Assembly: GCF_001680005.1 (NCBI RefSeq)
Contig: NC_033562.1
Location: 558,001-622,000, forward strand
Direction of reading: 5' to 3'
Source: Plasmodium coatneyi
Lineage: Eukaryota; Apicomplexa; Aconoidasida; Haemosporida; Plasmodiidae
Length of the DNA stretch: 64,000 nucleotides
Shown here piece by piece: positions 1 to 14,300 of this stretch. The notes beneath the pieces were generated by a model. The model was not told where the DNA came from and searched no databases. It saw nothing but the letters and a program-made list of their open reading frames with translations. Positions within the stretch are counted from its first letter, which is position 1. Every line of letters starts with the position of its first letter. The translations under genes were made by a program, and so were the position numbers.

Positions 1-2
1 CA

Positions 3-278
3 TCGGGGACGTTATTTTTGTTGAGCACGAATATCAAGACAATACCTATTATCGGTGAGGTGGCAAAACACAATTTTAATATCGTCAGGAGGATTGAAAA
101 GATGGTGCCTATCATTTTACAAACGAAAGTTAGCTTATATAGGGGTGGGGTGCGGCGGCAAAGGTCTGTAAAGAATAAGGCGAAGAAATATTCACACGCA
201 TATGTGCTATATAACACGTTACTAAAAGGGGAGCTTTACAATGTCCCATTTGGGAAGAATGTGCTCGAGAGAGGATGA
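3..278 (+). CDS. possible 3' end of an unidentified gene (partial)
   Basis: The frame is open from the left edge of the window to a TGA at 276-278, giving about 91 residues rich in lysine, arginine and hydrophobic residues. No low-complexity tract is present, unlike the chance frames further right. I do not recognise the protein. The first in-frame ATG is internal, so if this is real it is the tail of a gene that starts outside the window. Possible splice sites inside (GTGAGG near 54, AG near 95 and 144) mean part of it could be intronic. It could also be a chance frame. Confidence 0.35.
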   Translation, partial: SGTLFLLSTNIKTIPIIGEVAKHNFNIVRRIEKMVPIILQTKVSLYRGGVRRQRSVKNKAKKYSHAYVLYNTLLKGELYNVPFGKNVLERG

Positions 279-3200
279 AAAAACATAGCACCACTGTAGT
301 TGCATAAAGTGGCTTATATGCGCGCCTACAGGTTAGTTCTACGTATATGCATATATACTCACGTATGTACTACGCCGAGGTAAGACCTCCTCTTGGTCAC
401 TGACCAAAAAAACACAGCGGATTTTATTCTAGCAAACGCAAGCAAAGCATGCTTTCCTTTTCACTCTCTAAACTATGCAACTATGCAATTGTTCTTAAAC
501 TTACCCTTTTTAAAAAATATTCTGGGTTCGCTTTCCTTGCAATGCGATTGTTTATTCTTTACATATCAGAACGGTCAAAAAAAAAAGAATGACCATTGTT
601 GTAATGCTAACATGAGATGCGAAAAAAAAAAAAATTGCTTAAATGGTAAAGCGGGTTACGCAAGTGGGCACGCGAAGAAGTACATATTTTATACATGCAT
701 CATATATTTATTTTCACATGTTTGTACATTTTGCGCGAGCAGCGCTGTGTTGAATATATCAACGCAAATTTCGAAGTGGCAAAAAAAAAAAAAAAAAAAA
801 AAAAAAAATGCTTTCAAATGATCAACAAACGGAGGTGACCTTGCAACTACACGCAAAGAGTTATAATTAAAGCTAAAAAACGGGTAGGGGGAAAAAAAAA
901 GAAAAAATCCGCGCATTCATTTTGTACGCTAAATAAGTAGGCATGTTTTCTTTGCCTGTACAAAAGTTTAATGTTTCTCTTTTTCCGTTCCTCTAATGGA
1001 GAGGGCACTTAAATGTGCATATGTGTATGACGCCACATCCATGTACTTTTGTACCTTCCAGAATATGAAAAATAAACAGTGGAAATGCGAACAACGCGCA
1101 ACGCCAGGATTTTGGCTGCCACGTTCAGGTATTCGCCTCTCCCCAATATAACAATGACCAAACAAAAGGTGAGAAAACCAATTTAACGTTTCCCTTTTTT
1201 CTAATTCATTGCCCTTCCTCTTTACAATTAGAAAAAAATCCGCTTCTTCTCTTTGGAAGGAAATGCCCAAAAGATACCTGCATTACATTATATTGTCACC
1301 CGTTTAACGCAACAGCAACAGTACAAATTAGAAAAAAAGAAAAAAAGTACCTACCGTTGGGGGGACAAAAATGGAAAGCTCCTCTGCGCTCCATTACGAT
1401 TGCAACTTTTTGTCGAACATTCAGGTGAATATTTGCCCGTGCAATGATTCGCAAATTTGCACATTGCATCGTGCAGAGGTGAGAACAGAAGAGGGCAATC
1501 TTAATTTTTCCTCTTTTAAGTGGCGAAAATGTGCAAATCGTTGGGGAGATATGCTAGTACCCATGGTGGACAATCTAGCGATTGCCACTTTGCACAATTA
1601 TTTTATATGGGGGGTGTTATATCATGCCCTGGGTGTGTGTGGGTTATCAATTCAAAGAGAAATAGAAACCGTGAAATGCCACGAAGAAGTACGCGCCACA
1701 GATATGATAATACACGACGCGGGTATCTACGCACATGGCTTGGGCGAAGGTGTGTATGTATGGCCTAGACCATCCTTATTCTGCCCCCTTTCCCCGCACA
1801 TTCTTTTTCGAATGCAAAGTTCCCAATTTTGGTAACTCCTTTGAAATGGGGTACTTCCCTTTTTTTAAAAAAAAAAAAAAAATCCTTGACACATTTCCCC
1901 TCCGCCCGGCGCTCAACAATGTATTAAATTCAGAGAGAAACAATCTGCTACGTAAATATTCTCTCTGATGAACCTCCCAAAAGGGTTGAAATCATTCCCC
2001 TCGCGCAGTCGTCTTTGCGTTTTTTTAACATTCCACGGAGGGTTGATAAAAGATCGGTTTACATCGGCAGATTGTTGGGATAACGGGGGGAAGGAAAAAA
2101 AAGAAACCCGACGAAGCGGATAACTCTGCCTTAATGGGTAAAATTAATTTCCTTTTTTGTTAAGCTACCCCTGGTGTGCTATTAAACATTGACATGTGCT
2201 TCGCACATATAGATGCCCCTGGTTTCTAAGTTTTGTAAATATGCCTTTTTTTTTTTTTTTTTTTTTGCCTGCATTTTCTACATTTTACAAATCTCCCAAT
2301 TCTCGCCAACTCGTGGGGGGAATTCACCGTGCGGCTTAGCGGTGTGGTAAAACGGGAAAAAAATGGCTCGTAAAAGGCAATATATTTATATTCGCAAAGT
2401 CATTCCTAATCCTTTAGCGTATACAAACTTCCATGGAGCGAGGGGTGCGCGTTCGGGCAAAATGGGAGAGGCGCCCAAGGGGACCCGCAGAAAAAAAAAA
2501 AAATAATACATATATTAAACATTACTTATATATATAAGGCGCCCCTACACGCAAACTCGACCGTAGCGTGAAAAGCCAGCTCTACCCATAAAACCAGCAA
2601 GGCATATATAATATACATGCAGCGGGTACGATATGCTAGAAATGGCCGCGGCTCTGCATGTGAGTGAATCATGCATGTACATTTGTTATGCATGTAAAAG
2701 TATTATAATCTGCCCAGCGGCTTCCTAACCCAGGGCGCTAGTTAACCGTGAGAAGGAAAAAAAGGAGCAAAAAAAAGGGGAAAAAATGTTCATTTCGCTT
2801 CTCGTGACACTGAAAATGCGCAGCCAGGACGACCGAAGGGAAGCAAAAAAATATGTCTTACCTCGTTCGCAAAAAATAATAAATGGTCACGTACAAATGA
2901 AAGCGATAAATATATGACCTGCATACAGAATTAAAAATATGCATTTTTCATTCACATATATATTATTGCATGTACAAATTTGTAAATTCGGAACAAATAC
3001 AAGCTTGATTTTAAAATAAAAAAATATGCTGGTGAGTGCGTCTCTCGGGGTGCTCTAACGCAACTCGCATTGGCGCTTTTGACAAACTCGAAGAAAAAAA
3101 GGGTGGGGATACTTGGGATAAAGGGGGAGGGCCTTTTTCGTCAATGAGCTGATTTTTGGCAAACGACACGCGGGTGCTCAATGAGCCGCATCCCGGAACA

Positions 3201-3759
3201 GTTGCGCAGTGCATCGCACGAATAATATAAATAAATAAGTACATACATATAATATACATGATACTTATAATACACAATACATACGTACGTAACACATATC
3301 CAAGGAAATATATTTATACGTACTGTTTTTTACTTTTATATAATGCACGCTTGCAAAGCCCTTTTCTTCATGGGCGCTGTACGCGCTGTATATATAATAA
3401 ATGTCATCATAAGGTAGATAAGTAGATATATGGGCGTATTCCTTGCATGTACACAAAGTTGGCCAAAAAAAATAGGGTTTTTATATGCGCAAGGGGATTT
3501 TTACCATCAATATATTAATTATTTTTCCGCTCGTCCGTCGTTTTATCTCCTTTTATATATTGGGTTTATCTTACCCTTGCCTTGGACTTTTTTTTTTTTT
3601 TTTTCTTTTCCTCTTATAAATTAGGCATATATATTATAAATAGAAATCTCTCTTTTTGGTCTTCATGCATGAAAAAAATTAGCCGCTCTTTTTTTTTTTT
3701 TTTTTGTTCGCGTTTTTCCGCATTTATTCATTATTTTACCTTTTTATATTTTTTATGCA

Positions 3760-3912
3760 TTTTTTATATATTTTTATATCCATTTTTATGCTCATTTTTA
3801 TATATCTATTTTTTATATATTTTTATATCCATTTTTATGTTTATTTTTATATATCCATTTTTGTGTTTATTCTTATATATCCATTTTTATGCTTATTTAT
3901 ATTTTTATTTTT
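3760..3912. repeat. degenerate T-rich tandem repeat
   Basis: A unit of roughly 30 bases built on TATATATCCATTTTTATG followed by a T-rich spacer is repeated about five times with small changes. The clearest copies are at about 3830-3900. Flanking DNA is also T-rich, so the frames that read through it are phenylalanine/tyrosine/isoleucine strings, not credible protein. Confidence 0.6.
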
Positions 3913-4932
3913 ACGCGGCATATTCATGCGCTCGGTTTCCCGTTTGTACGTGCACTTCATCCCGCCCGCATGCACGCACGTTTGCGCTTTTGCGTCCTAA
4001 GCATACGCATAAACTTGCGCTTACCTGACAAGTGGAGGCGAACCCCGGGGGGAAAAAGGAAAACATCTCCGGCAGTAGCACCACGAGCAAAGGTAGCTAT
4101 ATGCCCCTATGCATATACATACATATATACATATATATTATATATATATAAATACGTATATATTTACTTACATATATGTGTACCTCTCCACTTGGCGCGT
4201 AGCCCTCGTGCGTTTCTCACGCGTCTGTATGCGACGCACACGTAAATACGTACGTGAATACGCTCGCATACGTTTTCTTACCTTCTAGTACTTACTACGC
4301 ATTGTTTTCCCGAAGGTCCCTTCCCCCTGTGGCCGGGACACGAGCACACACCGAGCTCAGAGCGCACATTTATGTACATACATTCTTGCGTACGTGCAAG
4401 CTGTGCGTTTTTTTTTAAAAATTAAGCATCGCGTTAGCTGGATAGAAGCTTACCATCCACTTTGCACGCTTTGCCTTTTTTTTCCTCCAAACGGATGGAC
4501 GGACGGACACACGAACGTACTTACATGCGCAAGCTACTCAATTGCTGCCTTTTTTTTTTTTTTTTTTTTTTTTTTGCATTATGCGAACAGTACTTTGGTC
4601 AAGGTGCTGATTTGCTATGCATGATTTCCCAGGTGCACGTGTACACGTTACTAGCGCCGGGGCTACATGCATATGTTGTGAAACTGCTGCATGCGAAACG
4701 GCTGCACGTTGTTTAATGTCTTGACGTTGTGTGACGCCATTTTGGGGGTGGAGAACAAACGGATCAATTCTATGCGGTGAAGGAATTATCGCTGTGGTTG
4801 CTTGTTTTTTTTTTTTCCCCCCTTCCCTGTAGGTTGGCCAAACATGCAATTCCCGTATCTGCGCGATTGCATAATTTGCCCACGTAGCACATCCGTGCAT
4901 TGCTTCTGCCGAAAGGCACCTCAGGACTGCTG

Positions 4933-4934
<2 letters not shown>

Positions 4935-4970
<36 letters not shown>
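4935..4970. repeat. 36-base poly-T tract
   Basis: An uninterrupted run of 36 T about 400 bases upstream of the kinase start codon. It is one of the two longest homopolymers in the window. Tracts like this are frequent in Plasmodium intergenic DNA and are prone to length error in sequencing. Confidence 0.9.
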
Positions 4971-4972
<2 letters not shown>

Positions 4973-5364
4973 GTTGCATACGTAAAGTCGCGCATCCACC
5001 ACGTGTACATGTAGGTACACACCGAGCTTTGTGTTTGAAGAGGCACCCCCGAAATATTCCCATTTTTGCATATTCAGTTGACTCCTCTAAACCTGTTATT
5101 GGTTTCCTCTAGCACACTGCTCTCTGTTTGGTATTGATTCGGTCCCGTTTTGGCTGAGAAAGAAGTTACCCAGAACAAAGACAAAGGTTCACAAAAAGTA
5201 ATTCACCGATTTAACAAAACGAATCGGTTTCAGAGAAATAAAAGTGGGAAACACACTATGACAGCGAATTTACCTATACCCTAATGATAAAATATATTTG
5301 AACCGTCACAAAAGTTACAACAAAATTCTTCGAAAAAGAAAAAGAAGCAAACGTTGATTTATTC

Positions 5365-8300
5365 ATGGTGCCCCCTCTTGTGGTAGAAACGAAAAATGAT
5401 TTTCGGAAGATGAACAAAGCCTCGTCAGCTACATATTTAGAAGATTGCCTTTTACGGGGGTTAGAACGAGAAAACCTTCAAAAGGTGCACGCGGAGCTGG
5501 CGGAAGAGGAGCAGTACGACCAGGAGGAACTGGAAGAAACATTGGAAGAGCAGCAGCCGGAAGAAGACGACGACATCGAAGAAGACGAAGAAAGCGGGAC
5601 TTCACTCAACATTGCGCACAGCAACAGTGCCAACGGGGACCGATACAGTAGGAACGATTTCATTGGAGGAAATCTTCCCACGCGTGGGGCGAACAGTAAC
5701 GAGTATGTGCTAAACTATTTGAACACATACATAAATAAAAATATAAGGAACGGTAAAACACTAGAAAATATTAACCAACCCAACTTATTAACAAGCCAAA
5801 GTACAGACAACATGATAAGTGGAAATCCGACCAACGTTACAATTACTGATAGTAACAAACAGTGCATGAAAAACTTTTTCAAAGACAGGGATAAGGGTAA
5901 CCCTTTATATGATGCGCAGACTGCAGCCAACCTGCACTACATGCTAATCCCAAATGAGAATGAACGGAAAGAGAATGTGAACTGGAATGAACGTATAAGC
6001 AATTTTATACACACGGAACTACAAAACGGTTTCGTGGATGATAGAGTGTATGCATCAAACAGGAGTAACTTGATGAATGGAGCGAATTGTTCAGACCAAC
6101 GAATGAAGAACCCACACGATTGGGAGAAAGCAACATCCGTACTGGACGAAGACGTGGGAAACATCTTTGTTAATAAATTTCATCCAGGGGAGACGGGAAT
6201 CTCCACCGGGGGGGTGCCTCACCCGAGTAGCGTGCGTAACGTTCAGAGTGACTTGGTCCACGTGGGCAAGTATGACGGTGAGAGAGGCTACGACGGGAGA
6301 ACGAACCGGCAGCATGTGAGTACAAATTGTACAGGTGCAGATGGGGTAAGTAATTATCATGTGAATAACCCCCGTTTGGGCACCCCTCATGTCAGTAACG
6401 AAACCACAAATCGGAACGGCTTCACGAATGAACCCAACCCGAACAACGCCAGAGAGTGCGAAAATCACAAGTTGTCACCGAGAGGAAGTGAAAATGTCTC
6501 CCCGAGTAAGAGGCCGATCGAGTGTGATAAGTCTCAGGGGATGTTCCACAACAGCGTTGGAGAAAAATACGCCAAATGGGAAGTCCCCAATATGAAGGAA
6601 GAAGACCCCATCATACTAACCGACAGTGAAAAAATGAACTGTGCAAACAGAAAGGGGAAGGCAGGTGAACTACCTGAAGTAATATCTCATTCAAGTCACT
6701 GGATGAGAGGACAAGAGAAGGAAAATTATCGAAGCTTTCTCTATGTAATTAATAAAAAAATGGAAATGCTTTCCAAAGATAGGAATGTCATTGCTGTGGA
6801 AAATATGTACAAGCCGGGCTTACAACCTGTGAATGCCTCTCATAAACATAACAACCCCTTGTGTGTGGGCAACACTGATAAGGGGGCCGAGAAAGTGAAT
6901 TCAAGGGAAAGAGAAGAAGACCCTATTGATAATGTCGGATCGTCCACTGTTAATCCAAATTGTTATACAGGCTTCGTACATAACGAACCAAACGAAAGTT
7001 ACAAAAAAGCGAATTTGAAAACGGTACAATCAGAACGACAATATGTGGCACAACAATGTTATGATGAAAGAGCAACTCTGGGTGATGCTCCGGGGTTGTA
7101 TTCCCGTCGGGGTTCCTTAACCCAGGGGGGAGCCCATCCGAGTGGGTTGTTGGATAGCCACGGGCGAAACATATCCACGGATTATAACCCAATGAGAGAC
7201 CTAGAAATGCTGGGAGGCCAGGGAAGCAGTTCATCAGATAACTTCCCCTGCAGTGGCGATCCAGTGAACAATTTAAGTAATTACTGTGATGATGACCCCC
7301 CCGAGGTGGGTAAATTAAACGGCGTGAATTTTTCCAACCACGTGGATAGGCTAAGTGTACAGTTAAATTTTATCGAGGAGGGGCTAGTGGGCTACCAGAA
7401 GGAAGGAGGCCCAAGTAGTTTCCCTTTTGTTCAGAAGGAGAAGAGTGCAACAAATCCCCACGGTGATAATTATGGTGATCATCTTGACCACGGGGAGCAG
7501 AGCGACCACGCCGACATGACCGAATCGCAGTGCGAAAATTACGCATCCGAAAAAGGTGTTGGAGCTGTGACAAGCGCAGGAGAGGAAGAGGATAGCCGCA
7601 CCAACCGGAACAGCGCAGGTGGAAATGAAAACTGCTCCAGTAGCAGGAAAAGTAGCCACCCGCACAGTTATAACAACAGTGACCCATTCAATGTGGATGC
7701 CTTTGCAGGGGACCCATTTGGGAATGACCCCTTTGCGGGTGATCCTTTTTTTAATGATCATCAGTTTGGGAAGGACGGGTCATGTCTGAACCAGATAGGC
7801 ACCTACAGTGAGCACAACGAGTATTACCCCAACGTGGAGGATAACGAAAACGACAAGGAGGGCAGTGAAAATACGACGGACAACGTTAACAACAACGCTA
7901 CGTTGAATGACGATTATGTGTTTCCATCGAGTGGAAAGAACCATCATGATATAGAAGGTGGAGTTGCTTCAGGAAGTAACCAGGCTCACTTTAAAAACGG
8001 AAGTTACCTCTTCACAGGCAGCAGCAGCAGTAATAACAATTGTGTATCTGAGAAGGAGATGCGAAAGGGAGGAAACACATTCAGCAGCTCGGCCAGTGGT
8101 AGTGTTCCCCCCCACCATGAAGATTTCATTTGCGAACACCTAAGTAGTGACCATGTCGAGACGGTCAACGGGAGTGAAAGCATATGCCAATTGCACCATG
8201 GAAGTGACATCAGTGACGGGGGTGGAAGGCAAAGCAAAGCCAGCCACGATAGTGGCAACGATAGCAACAATGGGTGTAGCCAAGATGGAAGTACCACCGG

Positions 8301-11300
8301 CGTGGAGGGAAACAGAAGATTGTTCAGTAACGTCCACCATGGGAGGGCACCAAATTTCACTCAGAAGAAAAATATAAATGACGGTCATGCAAATGAGGAG
8401 GACGTACTGCACTCTGCAGCAACAAGTAGCCACTTCAGTTTTAACAGTTGTGTTATTCATGTGAAGGGAGATAATACCCCCCGAAATGAGTCCCATCCGG
8501 TGGAAAATCGCTTCGTCAGTGAGGACCAGGCGGCAGTTCCTATATCAGCAGGAGCGGACTCCCCATGCATGGAGGATGAATTTTCACGGGCAAGTCAGAA
8601 AAATGAAAGAGCCATTACTCTCACAGATGTTGGGGCTGATATGGCTAGCAGTGACAGATCTGTCGAATGCACTCGTGGAGAGAGCGAAACGGACGGAAAG
8701 AACGAACACGCAGAAGTACTCTCCCGTGTTCAGGAGGAGGTCTGCCCAAATCATGTTAGAGAAGAAGTAAGTAACAAGGAGCAACATACATTTGGGAGAA
8801 ATTCCAATCGCATGCAAAAACACAACCACGTAGAGGTGAATTTAACCCACGAAGGTTACCCTCATATGGATAAAAATTTCCATAAAAACGGAATCGCGAT
8901 AAGTACAAATAATATGATCACCCATGGAAGCAGCATGACCAGCAGTGAAGAATGGATGCACCTGAATGGGCAGTATCATCAGGTGGATCACCTTAACGTC
9001 GCTAAAGCGAACAGAATAGGAAGCCCCCAAAGTGCCAACACTAGCAGCGGAAGAAATGCCCATAATAGTTTGGCAGGGAGTGTCAGCAGTTTAAATTCTG
9101 TGAATGCGAAAAAGGGGAGTTACGTCCCTGCGAATCATTCGAGGGATTATTGTGGTCTGGGTTCCATTAGCAGCAGCATTAATCGTGCTAGCGGATTTGG
9201 AGACGGCCCAACTTCTTCCAATCATGACCTCTTGCAGGGACTCCACAGTGACACTGTGATGCAGCACCCCATGCGAGATAGAAACACTAACGAAGGAACC
9301 GTTGGACAACCCTACGACTGGAACAATGAACGAACCACCAGCTATGCCCCCGCCTCATTTTACAGAAACAATAACGAAACGAAGAACTTTTTAACAAATT
9401 TTTTTGATGCTGTCGAATCGGGTACTTTGAACCAGAGGGGATACGAACACGAGGTTGACGACCTCCATTTTTCACGCAACGGGTATCAGAAGCAGAGTGA
9501 AGTGAAGAACCATAAGGAGAGGATCCCCCCGACGATTGATCGTCCTACCCATAGTGGCAGCAATTCAAACCATGTAAGGAATGAAAATACGATAGATGTG
9601 TTTAGTAGTGCGAATCAGTTTGCAGGGGTGAAGAGTCTGGGCACGATGGACATCCTGAGTGGGGGCATCTCCAATGCGTGTAGCGGGGGCGCCAACAACG
9701 TCAACCATTTTATGAACAAAAATGACGGTGGCGATGTGCACCAGAAGGTGGCCATTCCGATGACAGGCCCAACCTCGAAGAATGTAAACATGGCAGAAAA
9801 TCACCTACCCCACAAGAACGTCCCTCTCATGCAAAGCACCCGAAATAGTAACCTCGCACACTCCGTTGTTAATTACAACCCCAGCAAGCTTCTCATTAAT
9901 AAGCACATCCACGCTAATAATAAGTGTATGAACGGCAAGGTGAAAATTACGAATAATGGAAATAGCGGTCCGCATAGCAGTAACAATAACATGGGTAACC
10001 TTTGGGGGGACTATCGTCCTGGTGGTGGTCCTGCAAATGTGGGCAGCCCCAACTTAACACAGGTCGACAACGAAAACAGAAAATACCTTCCTGCTTTAGG
10101 TAACAACAGTGGCGGTGGTATACTTCCTACCCCCCACAGGAAGGAGAATAATAATCCACCTACAGATGGTAAAGCGAAAGGCAAAATGGCCATTCCAGCG
10201 TTAATAACCACGGGTGGGAAGGCAAGCTTGTTGAACAATCCAATGGAAGAATGTAGTAACCTTGTTATGTCTACCCACGGAGGGATCACACACACAGCTG
10301 TTAGTGGGGCGAACAACTGTACCAGCACCACGCCAAATGAACACAACTTGAGTGTTCCTTTCAATAAAGTAGGTCTTGGAGGAGTCCCCTTTTACATCAC
10401 GGAAAGTAAAAACATCCGTGGGAGTAATTGCCCAAACGGTGGCAACCTTAATAAATTGGAGAGGAAAGATTCGTTTAGCAGTAATGGAGACGCCAGTGGT
10501 AGCAGTACGATGGTAGAATCGAGGCAAGTGAACCAACAGTTTAGCGAACAAGAACAGAATTCAAATGGGATGAACGGGGTGATAATCCCTGGAACGGCGG
10601 CATATGAAAGGGGTAACAATGTTGTTGCGCCAATCCAATCCGTACCGTCAGGTGGAGGAGGGATCCTATGCACCCCATCCACCAATGGGGGTGCAATCAC
10701 CTCCTCACAAGTCATGTCCAACCATAAAATGAACAGCTTTCTAATGAATGACAATCTAAGTAACATTATGTTGAGCCAAAATTTTAACAGCTTTTTTAAT
10801 AGCGCCCGAACGAACATACAGGGAGTGGGGGGGAGTAGCACTCCCTATGGAAGCGTCGGCGCGGATAATCCAAACGGGAACAACTCCAGTGCGCAGAATA
10901 TCATCCCCCCGAAGAAGAACGAACTTATGTTTAGCGGCATGAAGAGCAACCTGGGGGAAGGAAAAAGAAACAACATTTGCGAAACGGTTAGTACGTACTG
11001 CAAGGAGAACTCAAATGATGCGTCAAAAATAGGGGAAAACCTCCTCTTTCAGGGAGGTGCCTCGACGGGTGGAGTACCCAATGAAAGGGTGAAGGATCAG
11101 ACGTCACATCAACTAGTCCACCCCAAAATGACAGACCCGAACAGTAACAACCTTGCCATTTATATTGGCAACCATAAAATGAGGAAGTATGTAAAGGTAA
11201 ATAAAATGGAGGAGTCACATGTGAACCACTCATTTGTCAGTGGCGGTAGGTTTAATGAGTATTCGAAGCATATTGTGGAGGAGCATTTTCAAGGGGATAC

Positions 11301-14300
11301 GAATCACAACTCCAATGAGCAGAATGTAGGCGAATCATTTAGTGGGAGGAATCCGCGCATTCCGCACTATGCAGAAGGTAGCACCAATAGCGGATTCTTG
11401 AATGGTGGAGTTAGCAGTGCTATCTTAAGCGGAGGCAACGGAATGGGTAACCAAAACGGGCCCACAACCACCCAGTTTCGAAAAAGCTTTGTGCCCAACA
11501 AGAATGCCTATATGAAGGCTAGCAATGGTGAATTATGGGAAACCGCTGCGACGAGGGATTATAACGGTCCTCTACAAAGCGGGTTCGATGGTAAAGGAGA
11601 TCCTGTACCTTCCGTGGCGACTGCCTCGATGGGCGGGGCTCAACTAATCCGGAACCATCCCATAAATCAAAACATACGTTGCTCCGAACAGAGAATCGAA
11701 GACCAGATGGGTCACTACCTTCACAGGGCCGAACTCGCTGCGGTAAACGTAGACCCCGAAAGAATGTGCAAAGAAGAGGATAACAGTACTATTAAGGCAC
11801 AAGAGAGGAAGTACCCCATGCAGGCCGAGGTGCTAACGAAACGGATGGGTAGCTTAGGTCAGGAATACACCGTTAGCAGCAGCACCAACAGTGGTAGCAG
11901 TAACAACGGCAGTAGCAACTATAGCGGTGGGGGAGGCACCTACAGTGCTGGTGGCAATTACACTGTTGGTGGCAACAAGGTGGCCCCCCAGAGCAGCCTG
12001 AACAATGCAGACATGAAAAACGTGATGATGACTATGATACAGAACCCAATGAATTGCAACGCAGGTGTTGTAGGGAACCACGTTAGGAAGGGAGCACCTG
12101 TCGTTGGGGCAGCAAACCCCATTGGACCTACCCCATGTCACATGGCACAGAACCCAAGGAACATCAACAACGATAACAGCGTTCCAAACGATTTGTTACT
12201 GAAGGGAAAAAATTTCGAGGAGCTGATATGCAGCAAGGGTTACGTTCAGAGTAGGTACCCACAGCACCATGCGTATAATAATGTGAATACAAAAATGGCT
12301 AGCCCGCTTCAGGGTGCACCAAACCCCCAGCAGTATGGAGTTCATGGTGGTATGCATAGCGGCCTGCATGGCAATGTGTATAACGTGCCGCTTAGCATCC
12401 CCCCATGTGCGGGCGTCCCTGCCAAAAGCAACGATGATTTAAGAATGGGTGGAGAAAAAGGCAACTTAAAGGCGCCACTTAGCAACGTCAACATGAGGAA
12501 CCCAATGAATAGAGATATTGCGATGTGCAACTCGGTGGGGGGCATTTGTTACAATAGGAACAACAATGTGGTTACCCCGATGATTGGAGCAGGAAGCACC
12601 AACAATAATATACCCGGTCGAAGTATAGAATCGTATAATAACATGATGAGCAGCGATCAGGCAGGAAATCTGATGCAACAACAACACATGCTGGACGCCT
12701 GCGCAAAGAACAGGAACATTCTAAATAATAACCTAAAAATGGATGTTAGTAAAAACTGCGCAAAGGTTAGGAGTGCACATCAACAGAATGGTTATGCTCA
12801 CCTCGTGGTGCAGCCAAATGGGGACATGCGAAAGGGAGGACAACAACCACATCCCCTGGCGGTGTCGCTAGGGATGGGGGGTTTACAAACAGCTTTGCCA
12901 ACGCCAGCTGTAGGAATGGCACCAGGGGCAATGATTTTACACAACCAGAACGGAGCCCTCAACGAATACGCACAACATTACTATGAGCAGCAACAGCAGT
13001 CCCTCCAGGTGATGCACTCTCACCATCAGATGTATCCCCTCCAGCAGATGTACCCCCTGCACCAGTTGTACCCCATCCAGCAGATGTATCCCCACCACCT
13101 GATGTTTCCCTCATGTGAGACCCCGCACGGGCAGCAGTACGGGAAGTACCTCTCGAACAGCAGTGACTTGGCCATCAAAAAGAAGGAATACGAAAATATG
13201 TTCAGGCTATCCAAAAGCCAGCTTCTAAATTTGGAGAGTGAAATAAAATATCTAAAATCGCTAGCTGCGTATAATATAAAACCTAAAGATTTATACTTTG
13301 AGACGTACGAGGAGACGGCTATTCTTCCTTACGACGGTGGTGGCATCATGAATGGAGATTACTGTTATTACCACAGTCAGCAGTATCCAGGGGGGGGAGT
13401 GTATTCTATGGATGGTGGTGTTCTACCCGTAGGAGGTGCTAATCAAATGTGCGGTATAGTAAACTCAGTTGATAACTCGATCGGCAATCTCTGCAATGTG
13501 AATGGCAGCATCAGAGGAGCAGCAACGGGATCACCGATGGATCAACCCCCCCTGGGTGGGAAAGTCAAACGAGAAAGGGGAAAAACAAAACTATACACGA
13601 ACAAATTTAGCAGCAAGTTCAAATACACGGTAATTGAGGAAGGGTCATTCGGGGTAGTCTACAAAGGGTGGTACAAAGGAATGCATGTAGCTGTAAAGGT
13701 ACCAGTAGATAAAATGGCCAAACAAGACCCCTACGGATTAACCAAAAGATCCATCAATGAGTGGAAAATTCTCTCAAAATGTGATCACCCAAACATTATT
13801 AAATTATGTGGAGGAATCATACACAGTTATTTCGACATTTGGCTAGTCACCAAGTTGGTAAACGGATTAGATTTACACACGATAAAAAATAACATGAAAA
13901 AAGACGACAAAGTTATGAGCATTGATGTGTCTTTGAAAATGTGCAGACAGCTAGCTAATGTTATAAACTTTTTACATACCCCCATAAAAAATAAAAAAAA
14001 TGTAATTATCCATAGGGATATAAAGCCAGAAAATTTAATCATTGACAATGACTGGAATATACATCTCTGCGATTTTGGCGATTCTGAAGAATGCGAAGAT
14101 GGAATTGTAACAAATGTGTCTGGTGCTACGTGGATTTATGCTCCACCAGAACTGCTAACATGCCACCCTTTGAAGCAGAGTAGTGACTACAATTTTTTGG
14201 ACCATACGAAATTGTCGTACAAGTGGGATATCTGGTCCATGGGATGCGTCTTCCAAGAAATGATGAATTTGCCTTCTCCGTTTCAACATTACATCATCAC

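Larger units (their letters stand above)
279..5364. other. 5 kb intergenic region without a supported gene
   Basis: This long stretch lies upstream of the giant kinase gene and holds many homopolymer runs: A at 781-808, T near 2250-2267, T near 4551-4576 and 36 T at 4935-4970. It also has a T-rich repeat block at 3760-3912 and a TA-rich stretch at about 4110-4170. Open frames here are mostly translations of poly-A or poly-T. One 154-codon ATG frame at 1371-1835 has no recognisable domain. The last few hundred bases before 5365 are A-rich and are presumably the 5' untranslated region and promoter of the kinase gene. I see no tRNA or rRNA. Confidence 0.6.

Noticed and set aside
393..821. 142-codon plus-strand frame
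   Set aside because: Built largely from poly-A (poly-lysine) and has no domain; the end is the 28-A run at 781-808.
1371..1835. 154-codon ATG frame in the left intergenic region
   Set aside because: It has an ATG and no homopolymers, but no recognisable domain, signal or repeat pattern; at this base composition such frames occur by chance. Kept as a weak candidate only.
3582..4028. 148-codon frame
   Set aside because: Phe/Tyr/Ile-rich translation of the T-rich tandem repeat, not a protein.
3700..4200. centromere
   Set aside because: The AT-rich part is only a few hundred bases and is interrupted by GC-containing stretches; Plasmodium centromeres are longer and more uniform.
4538..5071. 177-codon minus-strand frame
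   Set aside because: Contains long poly-lysine from T-runs and no domain.
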